In this document: positions 56,496 to 64,000 of the stretch, piece after piece
How positions within the stretch are numbered: the stretch's first letter is position 1
Layout of the letters: each line of letters starts with the position of its first letter
Assembly: GCA_033064195.1 (NCBI GenBank)
Contig: JARBJD010000126.1
Location: forward strand, 124,001 to 188,000
Origin: Blattamonas nauphoetae
Taxonomy: Eukaryota > Preaxostyla > Oxymonadida
DNA: 64,000 nucleotides
Reading direction: 5' to 3'
Notes under the pieces: generated by a model
Database searches by the model: none
What the model was told of the DNA's origin: nothing
Seen by the model: the letters and a program-made list of their open reading frames with translations, nothing else
Program-made: the position numbers and the translations under genes

Positions 56496-59400
56496 TTATT
56501 TTGGTGGCGGCGGTTGCATGACGATCGAGGATCGAAATGATTGTCGTCCTGTCTTGAAGTCGGGAAGGAGGACGGTCCCTTCCGGCCAACTTGTCTTCAT
56601 CGCTTCCAGCTGACCTTTGAGCATTGTGAACGATGTGTGGGAGTGAAGATTGTTCAGAAGAGCAGCGAGCTCTGTTGGATTGTTCCGAGCAGCTCTCTGA
56701 CTCAATTGGAGAAGATGCTGCTTGACTAATTCGCTTTGACTGGCACATATCAGACAGATGGAAGTGGAGAGAATTTGTTCTTCCCGCCAGGAGATATTTG
56801 TCCAGACACGATCAACGCCGTGCTCGAACAGATCAGTGATCAGTCCTGACGAAATGAGTACATCCGAGAGAGAAGGAACCAGAGTGACGAGGACGAGAAG
56901 AGACGACAGGAAAGCGTTTTGAATGCTGCTGACAAGACTGCCAGTTTGAGAGAGTGAGAGCGACTCCGAACTTGGGAGAGAGATAAGTCGGGTGAGTTTC
57001 GGGAGAGATCCATTCCTCAGAAGCGACCCAAGCACCTCTCCTGCAATCTTTCCGAATGGCATCGATGTTTGAACAAGAGAAGCAAAGAAAGAGACGAGGA
57101 TCAGGATCATTGACCGAGACGATGAGTCGTCGAGCAAGAGGAGTGAGTTGATCGCCTTCAAAACTGTTCGAACGATCAAGCCCAGCTCATCCATCCTGAC
57201 AGATTGAGTCACAATCGTCTCCACAAAATGGGATGGATGAGTGGACACGTGAAGAGGCACCATTTCGTTCATCCATATCCAGCTGACAACGCTCACAAGA
57301 CTGGTCAAGATAGACGGATGACAATCCTCGTTTGAAGTCGATAGAGCGACGAATTGACGAATAATATCAGAGCTCGCGATTGGAACGATTGAAGCGGGAT
57401 CGACAAAGCTTGGAGGAAGTCCAATTTTGAGTGAAAAGATGGATCGAAACTGGACATCTCGGGATGATTGTGCCGACGAGAATGTGAAACATGTTGGGCT
57501 ATCTTTGGACACAGAGAACTTTGAGGGCTTGAAGATGTTTGGAGGTGTCGGAGACGTGACGTGAATGTTTGGAAGCGCGGCTGGTTTGTTTGCTGTTAGA
57601 CTGGGTTTAACTTTGGTCGGATTCAGAAGAGGAGTTGAGTAGAGAACTGTCTGAGTGAAGAAACTGATGTCATCGGCGAAGGAGACGAATGTAGGTCGGT
57701 TTGTGTCCGCAGTCGGTTTAATCGAGAGACGTCGAAGAAGAAGAGTGAGGAGATGCGACCATCCTCCTTCGTGTGCACACACAGACAGCTTGAGGATGGC
57801 TTGAACAATGGAGTCGTGTTTCATGAGGGTGAAGAAGTTGTCTTCCAATGTGGCGGTGAAAAATGTCTCAATCACACTTCGTATTGATGAAGGAGACAGC
57901 ATGGGAAGCTGTGTGAAGAAATTGGCAAGTCGAGCGACAAGAAATTCTCTTGGCTGTTCTGACTGGACGGCACCAAGAGATGACCAGATCTGAAGGAAGG
58001 TTGAGAATGCACTTTTGTTGATAGAAAGTCCCTGCTGCTCCTCAAAGATGCTTTCTGAGACGTCGATCAGCAGAAACACCGCATCGGAAGGACTCTCCAT
58101 CGAGAAGGGATTATCGCAGAGGTCGTATCGGAGGGGAGAATAGAGGAGGGAGAGAAGGTATGGGGTGACAGCGGAATGAGTAGATTCGAGGAGAGCCAAT
58201 TTGAGATTGAATGTGGCGGGAAGGGTCGGAGGAGAGGCGAAGAAAGGATCGACAATTGAGGATGATTGAATGACGTCTGGAGTGATGTTCAAAATGTGTC
58301 GAGAAGACTGGGCTGTTGGAGAGAACGAGTGTTGATAAACACTGCACACAAACTTAAACAATTGGTCTGTTTTCTCGAAAAGATTCACAGACACAACACT
58401 CCACGCCATGTCATGTCTCAACAGAGCAGTCTGCTCCGAAGAGGAAGGGTACACACAGTCGAGAAGGAACGAGACAACACCCGAAGCCATAATGATGGTT
58501 GATGCGAGAGGATGGGAACAAGCGAGATGGGTGAAGAGGTTCAGGAGGACGGAGATGGAGCCTTTCGGAATGGTCGAGTCGGTGACAACAGAAACAACAG
58601 CAAGCTGGACAAATCGCGTGAGGTTCTGGACAACTTCCACACACTGTGGATGACACGTTGAGAAGGAGATCGGAACAATCAATCCATTTCGATCTCGTTG
58701 AGGGGCATTCATAAAAATGGATAATTCCACGACGACGGAGATGAATGCAATCCCGAAAAGCTGTGCGAAGGCCATTTGGTGATGGATACTTGTGTTCGAA
58801 TTGAAAAAGAGTTTGAAGACTGATTTTGAGGTAGTTTCGTCAAAGCTCTTCAAACCCTCAAACTGCGAGAAAAGTCGCTGAATGAGGATGAACGAGAGCG
58901 AAGGATTGGCTGCCATGATTCGGTTGATGCTGTCTGTGTGCGCAACGAAGAACGATTTGGCTGATGAGACATGTGAACGAGCATAGATGAACACGAGAAT
59001 CTCCGTCCAGAGCTGGATGAAGCGAAGAGCCTCGTCTCCTTCATCGTTGAAATCGACAGAATCATTCTGAAACCCAAAACAGTTCGTTCGTGTTAAAAAT
59101 GGGAACGGGATGAAGTCCATTTCTGAGGCCATCATCCGCTCGCGTTCGCTCCTGTCGATGTTCTGCATGTGAGGCAGATGGAGTCGGAAGCCCAGTTCTG
59201 TGAAAGTGGTGACAGGTGCTGATTTATCGAAGATGCTTTCGGTGTAAAGAATGCTCTTTCGTTGGAGATCCAGTCCAGACCAGTCTTTTCCGGAAGCACT
59301 GATCTCATTGAGACCGCTCCGAGCCAGCACTGAAGATGGGATCAGTTCGCTCTGTTTGGTGAAGTGGTAGAGAGGTGAGGTTGGAGGAGCGAACACCGCT

Positions 59401-62400
59401 TTGATGGCTGTGAAGAGAGGAGCGTTGGATTGTTCCAACGACGCAATCTCATCCGACACCCAATCAAATGTTTGGACGACACGCTCGTAGACAAGAATGA
59501 ACGCGCTTTGGATCTTCATGTTTGCCTGTTCGCCTGGAATCCCCAACACTTGCGCAACTTCCAACGCGGCAGGGTCAGTCTGGACACCGCCAAACCCATC
59601 ATCGATCAAATCCTGCTCAGTCTCCACACTCGTCCATCCATCATCAAACTTGATCCATCGGCCGTTCTTCGTCTCTCCCTCCGCATTGATTGTGGTTGAT
59701 CGTTCTCTGATGTAGCTGTAGTAATGCCCCGCTGCTGCCACTCCCGAATGGATGATCGCTCCAACAAGTCGAAACGTGTAATAATCTCTCGTTCTGTTCA
59801 GAGGACCAACCTGATGGTCTTGAATTCCCATCCCTTTTGCCTTTTCTGGGTCGGTTCGGAGGACAAAGCCTTCTTCAGTGAAGCGGAACAAGTCCAGTTC
59901 CTCGTCGACAGGAAACATGAACCCGTTGTTCACCTTCACAGCTTGATTTGTCTTCTCATCGAATATGTAGCGTTGAAGGTTGAAAGCGATTGTGTTGGGC
60001 AAGTTTCTGAAGAGACGGTGTGTTCTGTGTTCCTTTGAATCGCCACACTTCTGACATTCCTGCATCCCAATTTTTTCGGTTGTGTCGTTTTCGAGAGATT
60101 CCACCAGCCCTCCCTGACCGATGACAGTGCATGTGATGATTGGCGTCTGCATGACCGACTGTTCAGAGACGTGGTGTCCGGCACATTCCTTCAGAACAAC
60201 AGTGTCACAAAAGAACATGCGTTTGATGGGATCTGGAAGATTCCGCATCTCAAAACACGCAGAGAGCTTGAACAGGAGTGAGCTGTAGAAGTCTGAGGCG
60301 TCTTCCTGCTGGTTCAGACTGATTCTGTTTCCGTTGTCGTCTCGAAGGACAGCTGCGAGGTCGCGGATGCTGTCCTGTCGCTCGTACAGATCAGAGAGAC
60401 TGTTTTTGTTGGTTTCTTGGAGACGACACATCAGAAGTTGGACTTCATGCCACACAGAAGTGAGTTCCTGTAAATATTGGTCTGTTGTTGAAGAGACATT
60501 GAGTGAGTGGTTTGGAGTGAGGTGAGAGAGTCGTGTGAAAGAAGCGAGTGACGCTGAATCATGATACGTCTTATTTCTGAAATGCTGAACTTGTGGGTCC
60601 TTCACACGCGGAATGCTCTTCATGTCCACACCCAACACAACCGCGCGAAGTTGCGGGTTCATGAACAGAACCTGAAGAACAGAAATGGCATAACACATCG
60701 AGCCGGGGTTCGTGATTCCTCGATACGGCCATGGCTGGTACCCGTCAGCAGTGGACTCGATCACATTCTGCTGGTCGGGGTAGTCGTCGTTGTGGTGCAG
60801 AGGGAAGAAGATCGGGTTGGCGCGGATGATCAGGGTGGTAGAGGTTCGGGATCGTTCCTGCTCAAGGATCCCGTAAAGGGACGACACGAGAGAATCGGCA
60901 AGCGGGGTTTGTTTGGAGGCGAGCAAGATATCAAACAGTGTTTGTCGCGTTCCACTGTTCATGACGAGGCTTTTCTTCCCAGCTGGGGAAGAGACGGAGA
61001 AGAGGAGAGAATTGACGATGTGAGGAATCAACTCTGTCAGATCTGGCGATTTAGGCACACCAAGTCTGGTGACGGCATATTGGAGAGCGTGAGTGAGAGA
61101 GGGAAGAGAGAACGAGTAAATACTTGAACTCCAACTCCAGTCGTGTTGATGGAGGAGAAGCGTGGACAAGAAAGGGAAGAGAGTGTTCGTCTCAATTTTG
61201 AGGAACTGGCTGATGGCTGGAATGAGGTTCAAAATGAGTTGGAGACGATTGGAGGTGAGGAAGGGTGAACCATCAGGTCGATTGAGAAGAAAGAGGAAGA
61301 CGGTGTGTACGAGGAAGAATGGTGGAATGTTTGGCATTACTGTTGGCATCAGTGTTTGGTGCTTTTCGACAATGTCGAGGACATACAATGAGAAGAGCGA
61401 TGACAAGGCGGGAGAGGCAAACAAGAGTCGCCTTGATTCAGGAAGAAAAGTGTTCAGAGCTTGGACGCTGAGTTCGACGATCGAAGCTGACGATGTCGAG
61501 TGTTCTTGTGCGAGAAGATTGAGAAACTCTCTGAGTCTGAGAATAGATCCATTGTCCGCATTTGTGAAATTGTCAAGAAAAGACGTCATTTTTGAAAGAA
61601 ACAACGTCAAATCCATTCGAGCTTCCTGCTCAATTGGTTCAAATGGGATGAGATGATCCCATCGACGAGACGAGGGTGATCGGATCGAGTGGATGAGCGA
61701 AATCGGATCCTCCGGAGTTTGGAGTCCAAAATCAACACAAACCAACGCAACAAAGAGCAAAGAGAGTTGATCTTCCCACTCCAAATCCAATTGGATCTCA
61801 GGCCAGACCGTTGAGAGGAATGGTTGGACGAGATCCGACGTCAGTCCTTCGTTCCGCGCATCCCGTGCGATTGTGAGCAGTCCTTCGTTCATAAAGACTG
61901 CGCTTGGCGTCAGGCAGAGATACAGATCGTGGCTTCTTGTGCTTCGTTGAGGGCTGACAAGCTGGATGGCGAGGTGTGTGGCTGAAAACTGACAGTTGTG
62001 GGAGAGTTTCGCACCGACAGTTAGAACACGCTTGAGTTTGGAATGGTGAGGATCGTGTTGGAAGAGGTTGTGAAGAGGATGGGCAGACGGAGGAAGAGAA
62101 AAGAACGGTTTCACCTTCGCAGTGGCGAGATCGAGAGGATCGTTGGCGACATACGTGGAAGATGTGTAAGCCGACACTTTCTGAAGACGTGTCTGGAATG
62201 CCCCCAAAGAGAAGAGCACATCCCCAAATATGGTTTTGCTGATCGAAGCGAGGTTTGTCGACATATTCCTGGTCTCCAGGTTCACATTGACGACTCGAGG
62301 ATCCACTCGGCCGAGCTGGTTCGCGATTTTGATTCGGAGGGAGAGCCATGTCTCGTCGGTGTTGGTTTGGATGTCAAGTGGTCTGCGGCCGTTGATGAGA

Positions 62401-63497
62401 ATGCGGAAAGAGAAGGAGGAGACTGGGTTTTGTTGGGCAATCATCCAGGGAGTGGGCTTTTGGTTGTCTGTCCAGTCACTCATGAAGTGCGCTAATGAAA
62501 ATACGTTCTCAATGACGACTTTTGCGTCTTGGAGGTCCTTTGATTGTGTGAAGTCTTCATTCAACTTGTGGAAATGTTTTTGAAGAGTTGAGAGGAGACA
62601 ATTCCATAACTTGTCGTCGAATCGAGGATTTTGGAGTTGTATTCCCGATTGTGGCTTTTGCAGGAGGCAATTTTGTGGGAGCCCTGAGTTTGCGACAAAA
62701 TGGAGAATTGGATTGAAAAAAATGGGAGAATAGTATTGAGAGATGGGTCGCATATACGAAGATTGATGGCTCAAAGCGTATTCGAGGAGGGTCTGAAAGT
62801 CGGAGATATCTATGTTTCCGATGTGAATTAAGTCAAATGTATCCGAAGATGTTGGAATTAATGGGGTAATTTGAAGTTTACTTTGAGGTTTCTGTGCGAT
62901 CAGTGATAGAAAGACCATGTATATGATGAGTGTCCACGAATATCCGTCAGGTGAATTGAGAAGTGGTGGAAGTGGATCTTGGCTATATTGGTGATATATG
63001 ATGTTGAAGACATTCAGATCTGAGGTCTCACTGCGTGAACAAAGATGGATAATGAGATTATGCAAGGGTTGGAGGACTTGTTCAAGAAGTGACGGCGAAT
63101 AATGATGAGATCTGTGTGTTTCAAGCGTTTTCCATATTTGTTCCGAGAATAAATGAAGGTTTTCCGATAACTCATCAGATGTCGCCGCATCAATTATTGT
63201 AAATACGAAAATTGTTTGTATTAAAGTTGAGACGGTTGATTGAAACACTTCTGTGGATTGATGATGTATGCTCGAGATTAAATGGGTAACTTGCTGATGA
63301 AAAGATTCTAAAATGTGTTTTAATTTCGGATCAAGTTCTTCTCTTTTGTGATTCGGACCGACTATGTCAATAAGTGTTTTCGATGATGAATGGAAGAATG
63401 GCGGTTCAGGAATGGAGAGCTCACGTAAAATCATATGCGAAGAATGTAGGGAATTAATGTAGTTTGAGAAAAGTGCGTTTTCATTGGGAGTTGTCAT
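56496..63497 (-). CDS. Large ubiquitin-specific protease (USP, 2,333 aa)
   Basis: A single long exon runs from ATG 63497 to TAA 56496. USPs are cysteine proteases that remove ubiquitin. A ubiquitin-like segment lies near residues 355-430 (FRILINGRRPLDIQTNTDETW). The catalytic core spans about residues 925-1330. Its Cys box is GITNPGSMCYAISVLQVLF (nucleophile Cys near residue 935), followed by QQEDASDFYSSLL, a CQKC half of the zinc knuckle and NTIAFNLQRYIFD. Its His box is IIHSGVAAAGHYYSYIR (catalytic His) followed by RWIKFDDGWTSVE. Long helical regions on both sides recall USP9X, USP24 and USP34, the nearest family group. All catalytic elements are present, so it should be active. It starts 91 bp from the divergent FAN1-like gene. 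Confidence 0.88.
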   Translation of the reverse strand: MTTPNENALFSNYINSLHSSHMILRELSIPEPPFFHSSSKTLIDIVGPNHKREELDPKLKHILESFHQQVTHLISSIHHQSTEVFQSTVSTLIQTIFVFTIIDAATSDELSENLHLFSEQIWKTLETHRSHHYSPSLLEQVLQPLHNLIIHLCSRSETSDLNVFNIIYHQYSQDPLPPLLNSPDGYSWTLIIYMVFLSLIAQKPQSKLQITPLIPTSSDTFDLIHIGNIDISDFQTLLEYALSHQSSYMRPISQYYSPIFFNPILHFVANSGLPQNCLLQKPQSGIQLQNPRFDDKLWNCLLSTLQKHFHKLNEDFTQSKDLQDAKVVIENVFSLAHFMSDWTDNQKPTPWMIAQQNPVSSFSFRILINGRRPLDIQTNTDETWLSLRIKIANQLGRVDPRVVNVNLETRNMSTNLASISKTIFGDVLFSLGAFQTRLQKVSAYTSSTYVANDPLDLATAKVKPFFSLPPSAHPLHNLFQHDPHHSKLKRVLTVGAKLSHNCQFSATHLAIQLVSPQRSTRSHDLYLCLTPSAVFMNEGLLTIARDARNEGLTSDLVQPFLSTVWPEIQLDLEWEDQLSLLFVALVCVDFGLQTPEDPISLIHSIRSPSSRRWDHLIPFEPIEQEARMDLTLFLSKMTSFLDNFTNADNGSILRLREFLNLLAQEHSTSSASIVELSVQALNTFLPESRRLLFASPALSSLFSLYVLDIVEKHQTLMPTVMPNIPPFFLVHTVFLFLLNRPDGSPFLTSNRLQLILNLIPAISQFLKIETNTLFPFLSTLLLHQHDWSWSSSIYSFSLPSLTHALQYAVTRLGVPKSPDLTELIPHIVNSLLFSVSSPAGKKSLVMNSGTRQTLFDILLASKQTPLADSLVSSLYGILEQERSRTSTTLIIRANPIFFPLHHNDDYPDQQNVIESTADGYQPWPYRGITNPGSMCYAISVLQVLFMNPQLRAVVLGVDMKSIPRVKDPQVQHFRNKTYHDSASLASFTRLSHLTPNHSLNVSSTTDQYLQELTSVWHEVQLLMCRLQETNKNSLSDLYERQDSIRDLAAVLRDDNGNRISLNQQEDASDFYSSLLFKLSACFEMRNLPDPIKRMFFCDTVVLKECAGHHVSEQSVMQTPIITCTVIGQGGLVESLENDTTEKIGMQECQKCGDSKEHRTHRLFRNLPNTIAFNLQRYIFDEKTNQAVKVNNGFMFPVDEELDLFRFTEEGFVLRTDPEKAKGMGIQDHQVGPLNRTRDYYTFRLVGAIIHSGVAAAGHYYSYIRERSTTINAEGETKNGRWIKFDDGWTSVETEQDLIDDGFGGVQTDPAALEVAQVLGIPGEQANMKIQSAFILVYERVVQTFDWVSDEIASLEQSNAPLFTAIKAVFAPPTSPLYHFTKQSELIPSSVLARSGLNEISASGKDWSGLDLQRKSILYTESIFDKSAPVTTFTELGFRLHLPHMQNIDRSERERMMASEMDFIPFPFLTRTNCFGFQNDSVDFNDEGDEALRFIQLWTEILVFIYARSHVSSAKSFFVAHTDSINRIMAANPSLSFILIQRLFSQFEGLKSFDETTSKSVFKLFFNSNTSIHHQMAFAQLFGIAFISVVVELSIFMNAPQRDRNGLIVPISFSTCHPQCVEVVQNLTRFVQLAVVSVVTDSTIPKGSISVLLNLFTHLACSHPLASTIIMASGVVSFLLDCVYPSSSEQTALLRHDMAWSVVSVNLFEKTDQLFKFVCSVYQHSFSPTAQSSRHILNITPDVIQSSSIVDPFFASPPTLPATFNLKLALLESTHSAVTPYLLSLLYSPLRYDLCDNPFSMESPSDAVFLLIDVSESIFEEQQGLSINKSAFSTFLQIWSSLGAVQSEQPREFLVARLANFFTQLPMLSPSSIRSVIETFFTATLEDNFFTLMKHDSIVQAILKLSVCAHEGGWSHLLTLLLRRLSIKPTADTNRPTFVSFADDISFFTQTVLYSTPLLNPTKVKPSLTANKPAALPNIHVTSPTPPNIFKPSKFSVSKDSPTCFTFSSAQSSRDVQFRSIFSLKIGLPPSFVDPASIVPIASSDIIRQFVALSTSNEDCHPSILTSLVSVVSWIWMNEMVPLHVSTHPSHFVETIVTQSVRMDELGLIVRTVLKAINSLLLLDDSSSRSMILILVSFFASLVQTSMPFGKIAGEVLGSLLRNGSLPKLTRLISLPSSESLSLSQTGSLVSSIQNAFLSSLLVLVTLVPSLSDVLISSGLITDLFEHGVDRVWTNISWREEQILSTSICLICASQSELVKQHLLQLSQRAARNNPTELAALLNNLHSHTSFTMLKGQLEAMKTSWPEGTVLLPDFKTGRQSFRSSIVMQPPPPK

Positions 63498-63588
63498 GAA
63501 TTCAAGAAAAATATGATGATCGGACCCTCCACATTTTTTTCAACTCTCCACAATTCATCCAAAGCAATAGATCGTTGTACCAGTCCGC
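63498..63588. promoter_or_regulatory. Shared 91-bp region between divergent USP and FAN1-like genes
   Basis: The two start codons lie 91 bp apart and point away from each other, so promoters of both genes must lie within or overlap this short AT-rich stretch. No specific motif is recognised. Confidence 0.4.
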
Positions 63589-64000
63589 ATGAACACTGAA
63601 TCATCTTTGAATCTCTCAGATTCTATCGTGGATATACCACAGATCGAGGAAGTGACACTCGTTCAGCCTCCAAAATCATCGATCCCATTTCTCGTCTCTG
63701 ACCTAGAATTCATCGTTGATCATGTGATATCATCTTATAAGAACATTCTTTATGACTGGGAGGTGTCATTTTTGGTCCTTTTTCGAAGCTTGAGCGTCCA
63801 AGATAAACATCTTCTTGCCAAACTCATCAGTCGGAAAGGTTCGTCTATCATTCTTTACTTCACTTTTTTATCTTCAATAGGTCCATGGTTCAAGATTAAC
63901 TCAGACATACATTCAAAATATTTCCAATTAAAAGAAAAAATTCCTCGTTTTGAGACGAACTCAATTCCACTTGATGAGGATGATGAATCTCCTCGAACAT
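63589..64000 (+). CDS. FAN1: FAN1-like structure-specific nuclease, N-terminal part (cut by window end)
   Basis: FAN1 is a 5'-flap/exonuclease of interstrand crosslink repair. ATG 63589 begins a short polar leader; a 42-nt intron at 63839-63880 (GTTCGT..AATAG) joins in phase. The readable part matches the start of the FAN1 fold: SSYKNILYDWEVSFLVLF, then SLSVQDKHLLAKLISRKGPWFK, the signature 'LS..xQxLxxRLxxRKGxWF' helix that precedes the SAP-like/TPR region. The VRR-Nuc catalytic domain lies beyond the window, so activity cannot be judged. No UBZ zinc finger is seen at the N-terminus, unlike the human protein. Confidence 0.65.
   Translation, partial: MNTESSLNLSDSIVDIPQIEEVTLVQPPKSSIPFLVSDLEFIVDHVISSYKNILYDWEVSFLVLFRSLSVQDKHLLAKLISRKGSSIILYFTFLSSIGPWFKINSDIHSKYFQLKEKIPRFETNSIPLDEDDESPRT

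Noticed and set aside
1-64000. CRISPR arrays, rRNA genes, bacterial operons or riboswitches
   Set aside because: None seen; the spliceosomal introns and gene content are eukaryotic.

Overview
The window is nuclear DNA of a microbial eukaryote. The best fit is an oxymonad-type flagellate (Preaxostyla, close to Blattamonas or Monocercomonoides). This rests on remembered family resemblance and not on a search: a surface protein family with beta-helix repeats, Ig-like repeats, one membrane span and a C-terminal pseudokinase, plus a family of ARM-like proteins that begin with a 'SPFLxW' motif. Introns are tiny (about 28-135 nt, GT..AG, often GTGTGT or GTTTG at the 5' end). Intergenic gaps between housekeeping genes are short (69-204 bp).

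Layout. Positions 1-12.5 kb are accessory. They hold a truncated beta-helix gene copy (471-2161, +), a 3.3-kb Mutator-like element with a 9-bp target duplication (2386-5717), and a nested palindrome inside it that carries two mirror-image small secreted-protein genes. A further small secreted-protein gene follows (5842-6199, -), then a near full-length beta-helix/pseudokinase gene on the minus strand (6796-12553) with an in-frame TAG. Positions 12.8-27.7 kb hold one 9-exon VPS13-like lipid-transfer protein of about 4,819 aa. Positions 27.7-39.5 kb are again accessory: a 482-bp MITE with 8-bp target duplications containing a tRNA-like pol III unit, four ARM-like family genes, a possible peroxiredoxin start fragment, and a 2.9-kb hAT-like element with perfect 8-bp target duplications that carries a whole multi-exon P-type cyclin gene. 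Positions 39.5-64 kb are a dense housekeeping block: a FYRN/FYRC-like protein, a 4,321-aa FYVE-like zinc-finger/ARM protein, a METTL13-like methyltransferase, a 2,333-aa ubiquitin-specific protease, and the start of a FAN1-like nuclease.

How the parts fit. The housekeeping genes touch membrane contact and lipid transfer (VPS13), endosome or large-scaffold function (FYVE/ARM), translation-factor methylation (METTL13), deubiquitination (USP) and crosslink repair (FAN1). They do not form a pathway. The accessory blocks appear shaped by DNA transposons that carry gene sequence and by duplication and recombination of surface-protein genes. Exon structures were built by eye from frame continuity and GT..AG borders, without transcript data.
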